A stretch of 64,000 nt of DNA from Silene latifolia (GCF_048544455.1 NC_133529.1:43067456-43131455), one strand, 5' to 3'. Positions 50,194 through 63,212 are shown, numbered from the stretch's first letter. Notes: generated from the letters alone by a model not told the origin. Program-made: numbers and translations.

Positions 50194-50790
50194 AGCCTTC
50201 GCTCCTCATATTTCTCACGCGATTGTCCGCTCTTCTCTTCTCCCTTTGCATTCTAGACCACGTTCTTACTTTTTGGCGTCTACGTGCTTGAACTTTCGAC
50301 CACGTAAGCTCGGATCCTTCTGAGTACCAGCCTCGTTTGCTGACCGACCAATTTGACCAACTCCACATCAATCAACTTAACTAATCTTAATCGTTTTCCT
50401 CTTAAGAGGGCACTTTCGTTACATTCGAGTCGAGCATCACTAATCGATAACTTAGTTCATCTCGTTTCGTCAAACATGTAAGTCTGAGGGTGTATAATCT
50501 CTCTTTTATTACTGTTCTTTACTTTTTGTATCATTAATGTAAGGTTTATGTCGAAAACATCTCTTAAAACCGATTTATAAAACCTCGTTTAAAACCCTTT
50601 TTTCGGATTACCAGAAGATAACCGTCGGGAAAGGACGCAAAGAATCGCCGCGCCTCTTGAAGGAGCGAGCGTGCCTGCTGCGTTTCTTCGTGAGGCTGCC
50701 GCAGTTCCTGCTTCCTTTCTTCTTCCTTCGTCCTCTGTATTCGTTTTATTTGCTTTGTTTGTTTTTGCTAATTCTTTGACATACAATCAT

Positions 50791-51231
50791 AATTGATGCG
50801 TGTCCTAAATATGATGTTTTACACCCCATTTTACACGCATTTCAGAGCTCAATTGTGTAGTTTTATGCTACTATTTGCCCCATTTCGTCTACTTTCGTAT
50901 TTTTATGTAATTTTGCAGATTTATGCGGAAATGAGTAGATTTTTAAGCCAAATCCGTCCCCGAGTATCTTGCACTGCATTTGACGTGAAGTATTTACCCA
51001 AGGAACGAGCTTGGTGCGCATTCCGAGGCCCGAAAGACAAATCCACGAGAACTTAGAAGTCAAGTATCGCTACTTGATCGATCGGCCGCTACCCTTAGTC
51101 GATCGACCATTACGACTTACGAGAGCTATCAGATCTGTAGTCCGATCGATCGATCGCCTTGCATGGTCGATCGACCAAGCCGTAATTCAGACGTGAATTA
51201 AAAGATCGAGGAAAAAGAAGCCCATTGTACA
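50791..51231 (+). repeat. Athila-like LTR fragment (left part), target of Athila-2
   Basis: It begins TGATGCGTGTCC and resembles the Athila-3 LTR start (TGATACGTGCAT), sharing GTTTTATGCTAC and a following ATTTTGCAG/ATTTGCAG block. It continues across Athila-2 at 58727 (TTAGGTTTTGGAATAAAG). A palindrome cluster TGGTCG-AT-CGACCA lies at 51075-51182. Confidence 0.6.
51075..51182. promoter_or_regulatory. Palindrome cluster, GGTCGATCGACC family
   Basis: GATCGATCGGCC, AGTCGATCGACC, CCGATCGATCGATCGCC and TGGTCGATCGACCA lie within about 108 bp. After removal of Athila-2 the cluster would lie some 100-200 bp upstream of a TATA-like CTATATAA at about 58757. Confidence 0.55.
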
Positions 51232-53027
51232 TGATGTGGTTGATGTCGTCGCTCATCCAATCAAACACATTTATAAAACTCAACATACAACTAGCTAGTG
51301 GTAAGTCGAGGTCGATCCATGGGACGGTGGTTACTCAAATTATTCAATCTAATTTTGGTTATGCTTGGGGTTGTCACAATTATAATGGGTTAATGATTCT
51401 AGGCTAATAAAGGCAATAAACAAGCAACAAAAGGAAAGATGTAAACAATTGATTAAAAAGCACTAGGGTGTCATGGGATTATAGGGGAATTATGGGATAT
51501 GATCATACAAACATGTTCTCAAATTATAAGCAAGCAATTATTGTTGTGATGGATTGAGTTGGGTTATATCTTACAATCCTAGGAAAGTTTGGGTCCCGGA
51601 GCCGAATCGATTAGATTGTACAACACCTACAAGTCGACTTAATCTTCCCTACTCAACAACATGCATGGTCTAATGAGACTCGAGTTGGGTTATGTCTTAC
51701 AAGTCTCATTGAAAAGATAAGAGATGATAGTAAATGCAAGGATTCATAGGCTTAGCATTTCATCAAACATAACATGTGCATGAGTTGAGATCAAAACAAG
51801 CAAGCAAATAAAACATGAAAGCATATTAATTTAAGCATGAATCATTCCCCATGTTGGTTTCCCCTAATCACCCATTAACCCTAGCTAAGAGACTACTCAC
51901 TCATCATCATATTGAACATGCTAGCAAGGTTGTCAATCATACTAACAAAGTGAAACATGATGAACAAATAAAAGTAATTAGCAATAATTAAAAAGAGATT
52001 AAGAGATTATACCTACTAATGATTCCAATAACAAAGCAAGAATAATAGAAGTACTTGATGTTTGATTGAGAGGTTGTCAATCTCCCAATAATAACCCAAA
52101 TAATCTTCAATTACCCAAAATAAAGGATGAACAAGAGAGAGATTAAAGAACTAAAACTTGTATTAGAACTTGATTAATTATTGATTACAAAACTAAAGAG
52201 AGATTTTATTGATATTAACTACTCTAATTATTGATAAGAAGAACATGCTCCTCTAATTAGACTAATGGGGTATTTATAGTGAAAATTAGGGAGGATGCAT
52301 TAGGGTTAACTAAGGGCTAAACTAGTAATTACACTTTTTAAGTTGAGCAAGGAGAAGCCGGTATTTTTGGAGAGAAGGGCTTCTTTCTTTGTTGCTTGCC
52401 GAATCTGGGCGTCCAAGGGTGAAGACGGGCTGATTTGTAGTTCACGTAGCAAGGAAAATCCCCCTGTCCAGGAATACGTCCGTCCCGAGCGAAATAAGGG
52501 CGTCCTGGGCTTCAACCCGAGCGGGTTGAATTTGACCCGAGCGGGTTGAGCTGTATCTTGAGCTCGGATTGTAAAACGGACGTTATTTCCTCATTCGGAC
52601 TCCTATTGGAGTGATTCAAAAGCCTAGATCACTTGATTTTTCGACGCCGTTCCATCTAGCATATTTTCAGAGCCAAAGGAGCAACCCTTGGTTCAGTTTC
52701 CGAGCAATTTCTTCATAAATGGCTTCCTTCTCGTCATCCTTGCTTTTAACCCTTATGAGCCTTCTATAAACTCTTTATTCCTACATACTTGGACATCATT
52801 CTTGCCTCCTCTTCATACTAGTCCATCTAATATCATCAATAAGCTTCCAAATATGCACGAAAGACGGGAATTTCCGCCTTATTATCTCCTTTTCTACAAA
52901 ACACATGAAATGCGATAGAAAAGCAAATAGGAAGGTTTTGACGGATAAAATGGCCATAGAATGTTATAATAGTATGCAAAATAGGCTCAATTAGGGGACT
53001 AAATGTGCGCAAATAATGTTCACATCA
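51232..53027 (-). repeat. Athila-2 LTR (downstream copy in element orientation)
   Basis: 1796 bp. A TATA box (CTATAAATA, minus) lies at 52271-52279. The CAACCCGAGCGGGTTG motifs at about 52505-52550 are upstream of it in element orientation. Confidence 0.92.
52430..52552. promoter_or_regulatory. U3 palindrome cluster, CAACCCGAGCGGGTTG family
   Basis: Two copies of (C/G)ACCCGAGCGGGTTGA are preceded by GACGGGC and CGTCCCGAGCG relatives. The same block is in the other LTR at about 58125-58247. The palindrome recurs inside the element at 55270-55390 with the centre read as CT, i.e. in opposite orientation. Confidence 0.6.
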
Positions 53028-55759
53028 AATATCCCCAAACCGAACCTTTACTCGTCCCGAGTAAAGAGGTGACAAAAAATAGACCTTTATTTAAACTATC
53101 CTAATAACATAGCCGATATGAGACAATTAGCGGGTCTCACTCCGCCCCTTCAACTCACAACAAGACAACCATGAGGTAGGATGCCTTCTTGCAAGGCAAG
53201 GTGGGTCTTGCCAAAATGGCGACACATCCAATCATTAAAGCACACAAAATCAAGTAATGGATGCATCTACAAAAGAATAGCCACTTTCCTCATCTAAGTG
53301 GCGGAAATTATCTACAAGGGAAGCAATTCAAGGGTACACAATCCTTCATAGATGCAATTTGTTCAAACTACTAAGCCTAGAAGGATACCAATAAATCACC
53401 TCTAAAATGTGTCAAGCTAGGGTACCTTTGTCCTCAATCGTTAAATGCTTTTGTCAAGAGTAGACTCCCTATGGTGTTAGAAACACTGGAGGATCGCGGA
53501 ATTCTCCCTCTTGCCTAGACAAGAAGAAGGGTCGTCCCCTCTCTACCATGCACAAAAATGGATACGATGGATAAAGGGATCGATAGTAATTGAGTTTCAT
53601 TTTGGGAGTTTGCTTTTGTTTTTGTTTTTCCCCCCAATTTCTTGTGGCATTTGACATTTGAGAACACTTTCTTGCCATTTCTTTTTTATTTTTGGCATTT
53701 CAATACTTGACAATTTTTTTTGCATTTCTTTTTGAACATTTTCAAAGTCACCCCAATTAGTAACGAGGGTGCCTTGTATTTGAAGCATAGGAGTTCTATT
53801 TTTGCTCCTCTTTTCATTTGATGCATTTTTTTGCAAACTTTCTTTCACTTTTTATTTCATTGAACTCAAATTGATTTCTTTTTGTGCCCATTCCCTTTGA
53901 TGAAAAAATATATGGTAGAACATGGATGATGGATGGATGGATGCATGGTTTCAAGGGTCACCTTGGAATAAACGGTAGCCAAGGAGTTATCACACCACAA
54001 GGTACTCTTGACTAGGCCTTAATCCATGGGTCAAAGGATACTAGCATGACACGTCCTAGGGTGTTTTACAAGTATTCTAACAAGCAAAGTCTTAAGAAGA
54101 AAAAGCATCTACTAGGGCCTATATACACTAGTCAAGCTTCCCAAGTAGACAGTTTCGCAAAATTTTTCTAACATGCAACTACATGCCATGATGCAACTAA
54201 CATATATACATCCTAATGCAAATGATTCTACCAACTAACATGCCAAATAAACTAAATGCAATCCTAAATTCACATTGTTTTTACCGCATCAATCAAAATA
54301 AAGCCACATAGTCATTAACATAAAGAGGAAAAAGGAGATTGGAAAGATCATACCATGCGGTCTTCAATATCCTCATGTCTCGGATGTGGCGTAGTCAATC
54401 AATGTGAAAAAGGATGAACAAACACAATATATACAAACACAATATATACTAGTCTACACTACAAAGGAAATGAACTTGTTTTTGGATTTTTCAATTTTTT
54501 AAATTTTTATGGTTTTTGTTTTTATGAAATTAAAAGACATATTTTTGTGATTTTTCGAAATTTTTCAATTTTTATGCATTTTTGGAATATAAATTCCCAT
54601 CCCTCACTTTATTTTGGACATTGTCCTCAATGTACATGTAGGAGTAGGAATAAAAAGGAAATACATGTTTTTGGATTTTTGATTTTATGGAAATTGAAGT
54701 ACAAATGCAATGATATGATATGAATGAATGCATGCTCTAACTAAATGCAATTCTATATGACATATATAACAAATGAGTGCAAACTAAACTATACTATATG
54801 ATGCATGATTTCTAGTAAACTATGGTCACCTATGATCAAACCTCCCCAAACCGATTTAAACACCATTTCTAGTGTAGAAAAGAATAGGTTTGGCCATTAG
54901 TAACTATGCATGAATTCTAATCTATATGCAAATAACTACATGAATCATGTGAGATATATTATAATGCAACTATACTATATGAACTTAACTAATGTAAATG
55001 CAATATGAAATATAATATAAGCGCAAGCCTAAACTATATGATATATGTATGTTGCTTCATGGTTTAACCTCCCCAAACCGATTTTAAACACTATTGCTAA
55101 TGTAGGAAGAAAGGGGTTTAATCATGAGGCAACTACATAAATACAACTATACATGAGAGATAAGGAAAGAAAAGGGTTCTTACAATCATTGTAGGGGATG
55201 AAGATGATAGATATGAAGCATTTATAGCCATGACACGAGCCAAATGAGAGAAAATGAGGAATTCCAGGGTCAACCCGCTCCAGATAAACTCAACCCGCTC
55301 GGGTTGACAGTGAACCCGCTCCAGATGAAATGAACCCGCTCGGGTTGGCAGTGAACCCGCTCCAGACAATATCAACCCGCTCGGGTTGAGAGCAAAGAAG
55401 GGCGTATTTCTTAAAATCCGCCCGGATTCTTGGGCAGGGAACTTTTCTTCTTTTCTTGGCCTTCAACCCGCCCGGATTTATCTTGGGATGGGCGTCTTTT
55501 TTGAGATTTTGGCCCAACATCTTTCCCTTGATAACACACTTACTCATAAGCCCAATTTTTCCATTTTCTTCATTTCTTTACATTTTTCATCTTCTCATTT
55601 TTATGAATTTCCTTCAAAAACTCAATTAAAAATATGAGATCCCTCCCTTTCATCTCTCATGCAATTTATTAAATGAATGCAAAACTACACTAAATGCATA
55701 TATACAAATTAATGGTTATTGAGGAACTCCATTAAACCAAAGATTATTAATTAACAATT
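53028..55759 (-). other. Athila-2 non-coding internal region
   Basis: Sequence homologous to the Athila-1 3' region fills the first 1.4 kb. AT-rich repeats of AACCTCCCCAAACCGATTT (about 54840 and 55070) follow. Then a palindrome block at 55265-55395 has alternating AACCCGCTCCAG and AACCCGCTCGGGTT units. No ORF is supported. Confidence 0.6.
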
Positions 55760-56800
55760 TCATGGAAAATCATCACTAGCACTCAAAGCACGTAGAAGTC
55801 GGTCAAATTCTTGGGAGTGGGACATGAATAGGCATGCATAGCAACACAAGATTATGCAATGAAATAATGCCCAAGTAAAAGACCGAGCAAGCATATCAAG
55901 AGCATCATGACAAAAATCATAAGAGAAATGATTGATGGAAGAAACATGAAATGGGTAGTTGGTTGGCAATTCACTCAACTCATCCTCCAAATAGTCAAAA
56001 TCACCACATTCAATGCAAGTACTCTCATTATCATCCAAGGTGATTTTAAGGGTGTCTATTTGAGGTTCCCAAATGTCCTCATCAAATTCCTCATCCCAAC
56101 AAGGTCCATTATCAAAGGGGTTGTCATATCAAGGCTCACCAAGCTCAACACAATTGTCTCCCTCAAATATGTCATCCTCAAAGGGTGAGTTTTCACTCAA
56201 GTTCACATCCATATCACTCTCACTTTGCCCATTAACATCAAATTCCATGGAGGTTGATTTCATTGAAACACAAGAAGAGTAGGATGACGGCATCCAAGCA
56301 TTAGTTTCACAATCAAGAATGTACTCCTCCTCATCATCACTCTCCTCATCTAGCACTCCATCTTCCCAAGGTGGGGTAATTTTGTGGACAAAGTGGGTTG
56401 GTTCAAGGTTATAGGAAGGTTTCTCATCCTCACAAATCTCATTTTCATCATAGTTTTCCTCAATGAATTTTTGAAATGTGGTTTTTATCGCTTCTATACC
56501 TTCCTTGGCACTCTCAAAGATGTCATGTATAGTTTGCTTAAGACAATGGGTGGTCATGAACTCAACAAATTCCCAAAATTCCTCACAACTCATCTCACAT
56601 ATCCTACCACCACTCAAGTGAAATGCCAAGTTGCGGGTTTCAAGGTTCATGCCATTATAAACAACACAACATGCTTCATAATTTGAAATAGTAAAACCAT
56701 GATGCCAAGCATGAGTCATATAATCTTCAAATCTTGCAACATATTTATCAAATGATTCATTTTCATATTGCCAAAAAGTGAATGTAGACATGTTGAGCAT
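55760..56800 (-). pseudogene. Athila-2 gag-like ORF with one nonsense codon
   Basis: The minus-strand frame starts at ATG 56800 (MLNMSTFTFWQYENESFDKY). Blocks are ARFEDYMTHAWHHGFTISNY and VVYNGMNLETRNLAFHLSGG, then a long acidic region (DEESDDEEEYILDC). It is broken by TGA at about 56129 after ELGEP and continues in the same frame to TAA at 55760 (ending LRALSASDDFP). The first third resembles the gag helical region of Metaviridae. The frame is open upstream too, through the primer site, so the true start is uncertain. Confidence 0.65.
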
Positions 56801-56926
56801 GTGAAAAAGAACAAGTACAAGAAATAAATTCCCAAGGAACCAAAATTCCTCAAGAAGAAGCACAACTAAAACTAGACAAAAGAACAATTCAAATAAACAA
56901 CACCGTCCCCGGCAACGGCGCCATTT

Positions 56927-58721
56927 TGATAGGTGATTGATGTCGTCGCTCATCCAATCAAACACATTTATAAAACTCAACATACAACTAGCTAGTGGTA
57001 AGTCGAGGTCGATCCATGGGACGGTGGTTACTCAAATTATTCAATCTAATTTTGGTTATGCTTGGGGTTGTCACAATTATAATGGGTTAATGATTCTAGG
57101 CTAATAAAGGCAATAAACAAACAACAAAAGGAAAGATGTAAACAATTGATTAAAAAGCACTAGGGTGTCATGGGATTATAGGGGAATTATGGGATATGAT
57201 CATACAAACATGTTCTCAAATTATAAGCAAGCAATTATTGTTGTGATGGATTGAGTTGGGTTATATCTTACAATCCTAGGAAAGTTTGGGTCCCGGAGCC
57301 GAATCGATTAGATTGTACAACACCTACAAGTCGACTTAATCTTCCCTACTCAACAACATGCATGGTCTAATGAGACTCGAGTTGGGTTATGTCTTACAAG
57401 TCTCATTGAAAATATAAGAGATGATAGTAAATGCAAGGATTCATAGGCTTAGCATTTCATCAAACATAACATGTGCATGAGTTGAGATCAAAACAAGCAA
57501 GCAAAGAAAACATGAAAGCATATTAATTTAAGCATGAATCATTCCCCATGTTGGTTTCCCCTAATCACCCATTAACCCTAGCTAAGAGACTACTCACTCA
57601 TCATCATATTGAACATGCTAGCAAGGTTGTCAATCATACTAACAAAGTGAAACATGATGAACAAATAAAAGTAATTAGCAATAATTAAAAAGAGATTAAG
57701 AGATTATACCTACTAATGATTCCAATAACAAAGCAAGAATAATAGAAGTACTTGATGTTTGATTGAGAGGTTGTCAATCTCCCAATAATAACCCAAATAA
57801 TCTTCAATTACCCAAAATAAAGGATGAACAAGAGAGAGATTAAAGAACTAAAACTTGTATTAGAACTTGATTAATTATTGATTACAAAACTAAAGAGAGA
57901 TTTTATTGATATTAACTACTCTAATTATTGATAAGAAGAACATGCTCCTCTAATTAGACTAATGGGGTATTTATAGTGAAAATTAGGGAGGATGCATTAG
58001 GGTTAACTAAGGGCTAAACTAGTAATTACACTTTTTAAGTTGAGCAAGGAGAAGCCGGTATTTTTGGAGAGAAGGGCTTCTTTCTTTGTTGCTTTCGAAT
58101 CAAGGCCCAAGGGTGAAGACGGGCTGATTTGTAGTTCACGTAGCAAGGAAAATCCCCCTGTCCAGGAATACGTCCGTCCCGAGCGAAATAAGGGCGTCCT
58201 GGGCTTCAACCCGAGCGGGTTGAATTTGACCCGAGCGGGTTGAGCTGTATCTTGAGCTCGGATTGTAAAACGGACGTTATTTCCTCATTCGGACTCCTAT
58301 TGGAGTGATTCAAAAGCCTAGATCACTTGATTTTTCGACGCCGTTCCATCTAGCATATTTTCAGAGCCAAAGGAGCAACCCTTGGTTCAGTTTCCGAGCA
58401 ATTTCTTCATAAATGGCTTCCTTCTCGTCATCCTTGCTTTTAACCCTTATGAGCCTTCTATAAACTCTTTATTCCTACATACTTGGACATCATTCTTGCC
58501 TCCTCTTCATACTAGTCCATCTAATATCATCAATAAGCTTCCAAATATGCACGAAAGACGGGAATTTCCGCCTTATTATCTCCTTTTCTACAAAACACAT
58601 GAAATGCGATAGAAAAGCAAATAGGAAGGTTTTGACGGATAAAATGGCCATAGAATGTTATAATAGTATGCAAAATAGGCTCAATTAGGGGACTAAATGT
58701 GCGCAAATAATGTTCACATCA
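56927..58721 (-). repeat. Athila-2 LTR (upstream copy in element orientation)
   Basis: 1795 bp, partner of 51232-53027. Differences include a small cluster at about 58095-58110, within the palindrome-bearing U3. TATA box at 57968-57976 (minus). Confidence 0.92.
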
Positions 58722-58726
58722 GTATA

Positions 58727-58900
58727 TTAGGTTTTGGAATAAAGAGTTGCGTTATATTCCTATATAACGTAACTTGATATTAGGCAGAAAACATTCAGAT
58801 TTTATTAGTTCTATCATCAGTAATTTAGGGTTTCACGTTTATCTGATCTCCAATACAATTTTTTTTTTTTTTGTATTCGGTTCTGTATCCTTTCTCTGCA
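58727..58900 (+). repeat. Right part of the Athila-like LTR split by Athila-2
   Basis: The LTR sequence interrupted at 51231 continues here, with a TATA-like CTATATAACG near 58757 and a poly-T tract at 58858-58873, up to the truncated LINE. Confidence 0.5.
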
Positions 58901-58904
58901 ATTT

Positions 58905-60416
58905 CATTCGGTCTCACTCTATGATGACTTTGCTTAGGACCTTCTCAACTTTCTCCAAATCTTCAGGCCTAAGCATGAGCAAAGGCAAATCTAATGCATA
59001 TTTTAATGGAGTGCCTACAGTTCTTAAAAATGAGATTTTGCAAATTTTTGGGATGGTTGAGGGTACTTTGCCTTTCAAATATCTAGGGGTTCCCATAAAA
59101 ACCACTAGACTAACTGCTCAGGATTGCAAACCCATTATAGACATAGTTTTGGAGAAAATCAGGGGCCTAGGAGCTAGGAAATTGTCATATGTTGGTAGAT
59201 TGGTTCTTGTGAAGGTTGTTCTTAAAACTCTACATAATTATTGGGCTACTATGTTCATCTTGCCAAGTGGAGTCATAACAAGAATTGAGGCAATATGTAG
59301 GAATTTTCTATGAGATGGAGGGGCTGATTTCATTAGATCCTCCCTAGTTTCATGGGAGAAAGCTTGTGAACCTAGACAGGAAGGAGGACTAGGCCTGAAA
59401 AATGATATGGTATGGAACAAGGCAGCTGTGGGAAAACTAGTTTGGTGGATTGCTACTAAACCTGATCATTTATGGGTCAGGTGGGTGAACCATACTTACA
59501 TAAAAGGGATGACTTGGCTGCCATATAAACCCCCAACCAATTCCAACTGGTACTGGAGGAGAATATGTCGAGTCGAGGATCTGTTTCTAGAAGCCTATTA
59601 GCAGAATGCTTGGTCTAATAAACCACACAAAAGAGTACAATATAGTAAAAGGCTATGAATTTCTTAGGGAAAAAGGTCAGGAAGTCAGTTGGCATGGCCT
59701 GGTTTGGAACAAATGGAATATACCAAAACACAGTTTCAAGGCATGGGTCTATCACCATAACAATATGAACACTATAGACAAACTTTACAGGTTGCACATC
59801 AGTGAAGAGGATACCTGTTGGATTTGCAGGGGTTCCACGGAAACGACTGAACACTTGTTCTTCAGCTGCGCATATAGTCAGACAATCACATCCAAAATAG
59901 GGAGCTGGCTTGGGATCCCTATACCATGCCACGATCTTCTGAAATGGCAACTGGAACTCATGGGCTCTAAAACCAAAAGAGGAATTGTAAATGCCATCAT
60001 CAATAGCTGCATCTATCATATTTGGAGACAAAGAAATCAGAGTAAACACGAGTACTCTATCCTTCGACCAGGGAAGGTGGAAAATCAAATTATTGAGGAG
60101 ATGTGTAATAGAATTAATTACCTGATTCCTGGAACAGTGAAGGAAACAGACCGAGCTTTCTTGCAGAGAATCAATGGCGATTAGCTTGGTGACTGGTGAT
60201 GTAAGAGGAAGAGATATGGTTGAGTTTTTTGGGGATTTGGGGGAGATTGCGGTTTTTAGCTCCTTTTGTTGTATGCTCCATATTTGTTTTTGTTTGAGCT
60301 AAACATGGTTTTGTTGTTGGATTTCAGATTGGGCTGTCTAGTTGATAGCCCATCGAAATCTTGTATGGTCTTGAGTTTTTTCCGTTTTTATATAATACTT
60401 ACCTTTAACAAAAAAA
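58905..60416 (+). pseudogene. 5'-truncated LINE: RT C-terminus and zf-RVT
   Basis: The plus strand encodes the end of a plant L1-like reverse transcriptase: GLSMSKGKSNAYFNGVP, LPFKYLGVPIKTTRLTAQDC and RKLSYVGRLVLVK. After TGA at about 59311 and TAG at about 59599 come a frame change and a zf-RVT region, WNKWNIPKHSFKAWVYHH with CWICRGSTETTEHLFFSC. The ORF stops at 60184. The 3' end has a typical LINE tail (GGTCTTGAGTTTTTTCCG) and a short A-rich end near 60409-60416. Inactive. Confidence 0.88.
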
Positions 60417-60488
60417 TAAATTTGCTACCATATTAGTAAGTATGTGTTGCCACTTTACAAAATGTGTATAAGTATAAATAGCCGTATA

Positions 60489-61736
60489 TGTCGATATTGG
60501 CATCTATGGAAATCCCGTCAAACACTCGATGATGATAGGACAACATGTATTCGTCAGTTAGCATTATCGTTGGTTATAGCTCATTTTACGATGTAGAATG
60601 GGAGTCGTCGACGGTTTAATTTTAAATGAAATTTAAAATTATTTTCTCGAATTTACCTTATTGAATATAAAAATGGACTTTTGTTGTTGATAATTTATTT
60701 TGATGTGAAAAATCATTTCAAATATGAGTCATTTTAAAGTTGATTTGGAAAAATCGATTTAAATTGGTTTTGGATGCTTATTTCTATACAAAGCCTTTTC
60801 TGTGTGTGATTTGGACAAGACTACCAGCAAGCAACACCGGCATAGCACTCATCATACCCCCCCTACTGATCCCAAGATCGAACCCTCACATGCAGAAGCG
60901 TCTCCCCCACCCTTTTTTTTTCGTCCTTCTGGCCGAGAATTACCCCTTCTCCAAGCCACGAACCCGACTCATTTTTTAGCCTACATTCAACCTAGCATCA
61001 AGAGCCTTCCAAACTCTCCAAAATATCTTCATTTTAGCAGCCAAAACTGAGCCCTTACCCCCTCCACAAGTCATTTACAAACCCTACATTTCCACTCCTA
61101 TAAATACCTCCCATCCACCACCATTTCAAGAGATTGGAAAAACATTGATAGCAAATCCTCAAGCACCCACCCACACATCCTAAGAATACCCTAGAATTCA
61201 GTATTAAATCACAAGAAAAATCAACTCAAAATCTAGCTCGAATCCTTTCGAATAACCGAGTACTAAGTACTCCGCCGTCGCAAGTTTTCCAACCGGACCA
61301 CCCATCAGAAATACTCAATTTCCGTGCCCTTCTAGTCAAAACGACTAGGTCTCACTTACATATTTCAAAATTAGACTCTCCCACGATCCTAAAACATATT
61401 TCCAATCAAAAAATTGTTGAGAAATTAATTCACAAATCAAGCTTCAAAAACGTTGGTTTCAGCATTGTTGTTTCGTCTAAGACGACCCCTCGAGATAAGA
61501 TCTACAATCGGGCACGACACAAGACTTGTCAACAATACATGTAGGTTGAGGGTGCAATATAATCCCTCCTTCTCCCATTTATTTCAGTTTTTATAATTTT
61601 TATTTCGCATTTATATCATGTTGTTTAAATCGAAGTAGAATAGTACGAGTATGAGTTAAAGTACCATTCCAACACCCGCGTTGACTCGAGTTTAAAAGGC
61701 ATAATTCATCTGAAATGATCGATTTGCCTCGCTCAT
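60489..61736 (+). repeat. Tat/Retand-like LTR, copy 2 (partial or unbounded)
   Basis: It starts TGTCGATATTGGCATCTATG and is collinear with the LTR at 49604. TATAAATA at 61099-61106 is the likely promoter. It runs into the Athila-3 LTR at 61737 with no recognisable primer site. Confidence 0.55.
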
Positions 61737-63207
61737 TGATACGTGCATTTTATATAGTCTTTTTAGCCTATTTTATGCACGTATTTCTATGCTTTTATCG
61801 TGGTTTTATGCTACGAAATGCCCTGAATATGCTACTTTGGGTTATTTTGTCTTATTTGCAGGAATGAACCCAAAAGTAGTGAAATCAAGCCTTTTACCGT
61901 CCGTTTAGCATGTATTTGTAGGAAGAGTGAATTTGGAGCGGGAATGTAGCTATTTTGAGATGCGCAAAGAAGAAAGATAGCTAGGCGAGCAAAGGAAGAA
62001 CTTCAAATTGCTAGTGCCTGTTTTGGAGAGCCATATCTCGAGTTCTACAATAGATATTCAGGTTATTCCAATTGCAGATGAAATCTTATCCTCTTAGCTT
62101 TCCAACGCCACCAGAATCACCCTGTTTGCCCAAGTAACGAAGAAATGGCAGCCGTTTGAAGTTCAGTGCGCAAAGCAGGAAATCGTTGCTGGAAAGTACT
62201 CGATCGAGTAGATTTATGCTCGATCGAGCCCTTTTTCTACTCGATCGAGTAGATTCAATTTATGGTTTACTCGATCGAGTAGATTTTCTACTCAATCGAG
62301 TGGTTTAAGCGTTAGTTACTCGATCGAGTGGTTTTAAATCACTCGATCGAGTGGATTCGCTATGGGCTTGGGCTTTTTAGCTTATTTCCGTCATTAGATT
62401 AATTAATAATCCTATTTTCTTATAAATAGGAAGATTAGGACGACATTTAAGCTCTCTATTTTACCTCTGGAACTTGATCATCCCACATACACCGTTACTG
62501 TTGCTTTTATTCTTCCTTATTTCCGGATCATTTAATTCAGTAATTCTTTCTTCTCTTCCTTACTCTTATTTAATGTTTACTGTTCTTACTTCCTTTATTT
62601 CTCGTTCTTCTTTATTCCATGTCTAGATAATTCTCTTTGTATGTTAGGATTAGGGAAGTCGTGGTAGTAATATGATAGGATTGACTTGATTAGATTAGTC
62701 TTGCGATAAGAATTGTATTAGGCAATTTAATTGTTATTAGGTCAAATGAATGCATGCTCCGACCAATTTATCTAGTTAACCCCGACCTGGATCGAAAGAT
62801 TGGAAGGGAAGGCTTGCTTAATTACAATAGGTAATACCTAATTAGGGCGAAAGCTAAGTTAGGAGACCCTAGGGCGGTTTAAGGACCGAAAGGTGACGAC
62901 CATAGCTCTTCTTATCAATAGTTTAATCGACTCAGTTGACCCGATAGTGTAGCTGCCACGGTAGACCGACTCCTAGCATATTCCTTTCTCTTTCTGTTAA
63001 TTTCTTACATTCATTTCTCTCTTGCCTTAGCTTCATTAGTTTAGTTCAACAATCAAAACCCCCCATTTCTGTGACACCCCTGCACCGAATTAAATTAAGC
63101 AGAGATAGATAGCAATTTAGCCTCCCTGTGGAGATCGACCCTACTTACCGCTGACTTCTGTTAGTAGTAACTTAGGTATTTATTTTTGGTACAAAACGAC
63201 AGTATCA
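61737..63207 (+). repeat. Athila-3 5' LTR
   Basis: 1471 bp, beginning TGATACGTGCAT and ending CAGTATCA. It is followed after five bases by the primer site TGGCGCCGTTGCCAGGGAGG at 63213. TATAAATAGG at 62421 is a TATA box. Eight palindromes of the ACTCGATCGAGT family lie at 62199-62352. Confidence 0.88.
62199..62352. promoter_or_regulatory. U3 palindrome cluster, ACTCGATCGAGT family
   Basis: Eight near-identical copies (one changed to ACTCAATCGAGT, one to GCTCGATCGAGC) in about 150 bp, ending about 70 bp upstream of the TATA box. Four more copies occur in the internal region at 63900-63990. Confidence 0.75.
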
Positions 63208-63212
63208 AATTT

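Larger units (their letters stand above)
49604..50790 (+). repeat. Tat/Retand-like LTR, copy 1 (partial)
   Basis: It begins TGTAGATACCTCATTTCTGC and shares layout with the LTR at 60489. Shared blocks are CAAACCACCCGGTGATGATT versus CAAACACTCGATGATGATAG near the start, a TATA box, and CATGTAAGTCTGAGGGTGTA versus CATGTAGGTTGAGGGTGCAA near the end. Cut off by an Athila-like LTR start at 50791. No Tat primer site or ORF is present. Assignment to Tat/Retand rests on recall of that lineage's LTR form. Confidence 0.55.
51232..58721 (-). mobile_element. Athila-2: non-autonomous Athila-like element with gag-like ORF only
   Basis: LTRs at 51232-53027 and 56927-58721 (TG..CA) are almost identical. The flanks GTACA (51227-51231) and GTATA (58722-58726) fit a 5-bp target duplication with one later change. 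The minus-strand primer site TGGCGCCGTTGCCGGGGAC starts at 56923. Only one protein-coding region is present (56800-55760). There is no protease, RT or integrase. Much of the LTR and of the region beside the polypurine side is shared with Athila-1. Confidence 0.9.

Noticed and set aside
55133-55547. ORFs with repeated SGAGSLPTRAGS-like residues.
   Set aside because: These are translations of the AACCCGCTCCAG/AACCCGCTCGGGTT palindrome block in several frames.
59615-60088. 157-codon minus-strand ORF.
   Set aside because: It is antisense to the LINE zf-RVT region, which is clearly coding on the plus strand.
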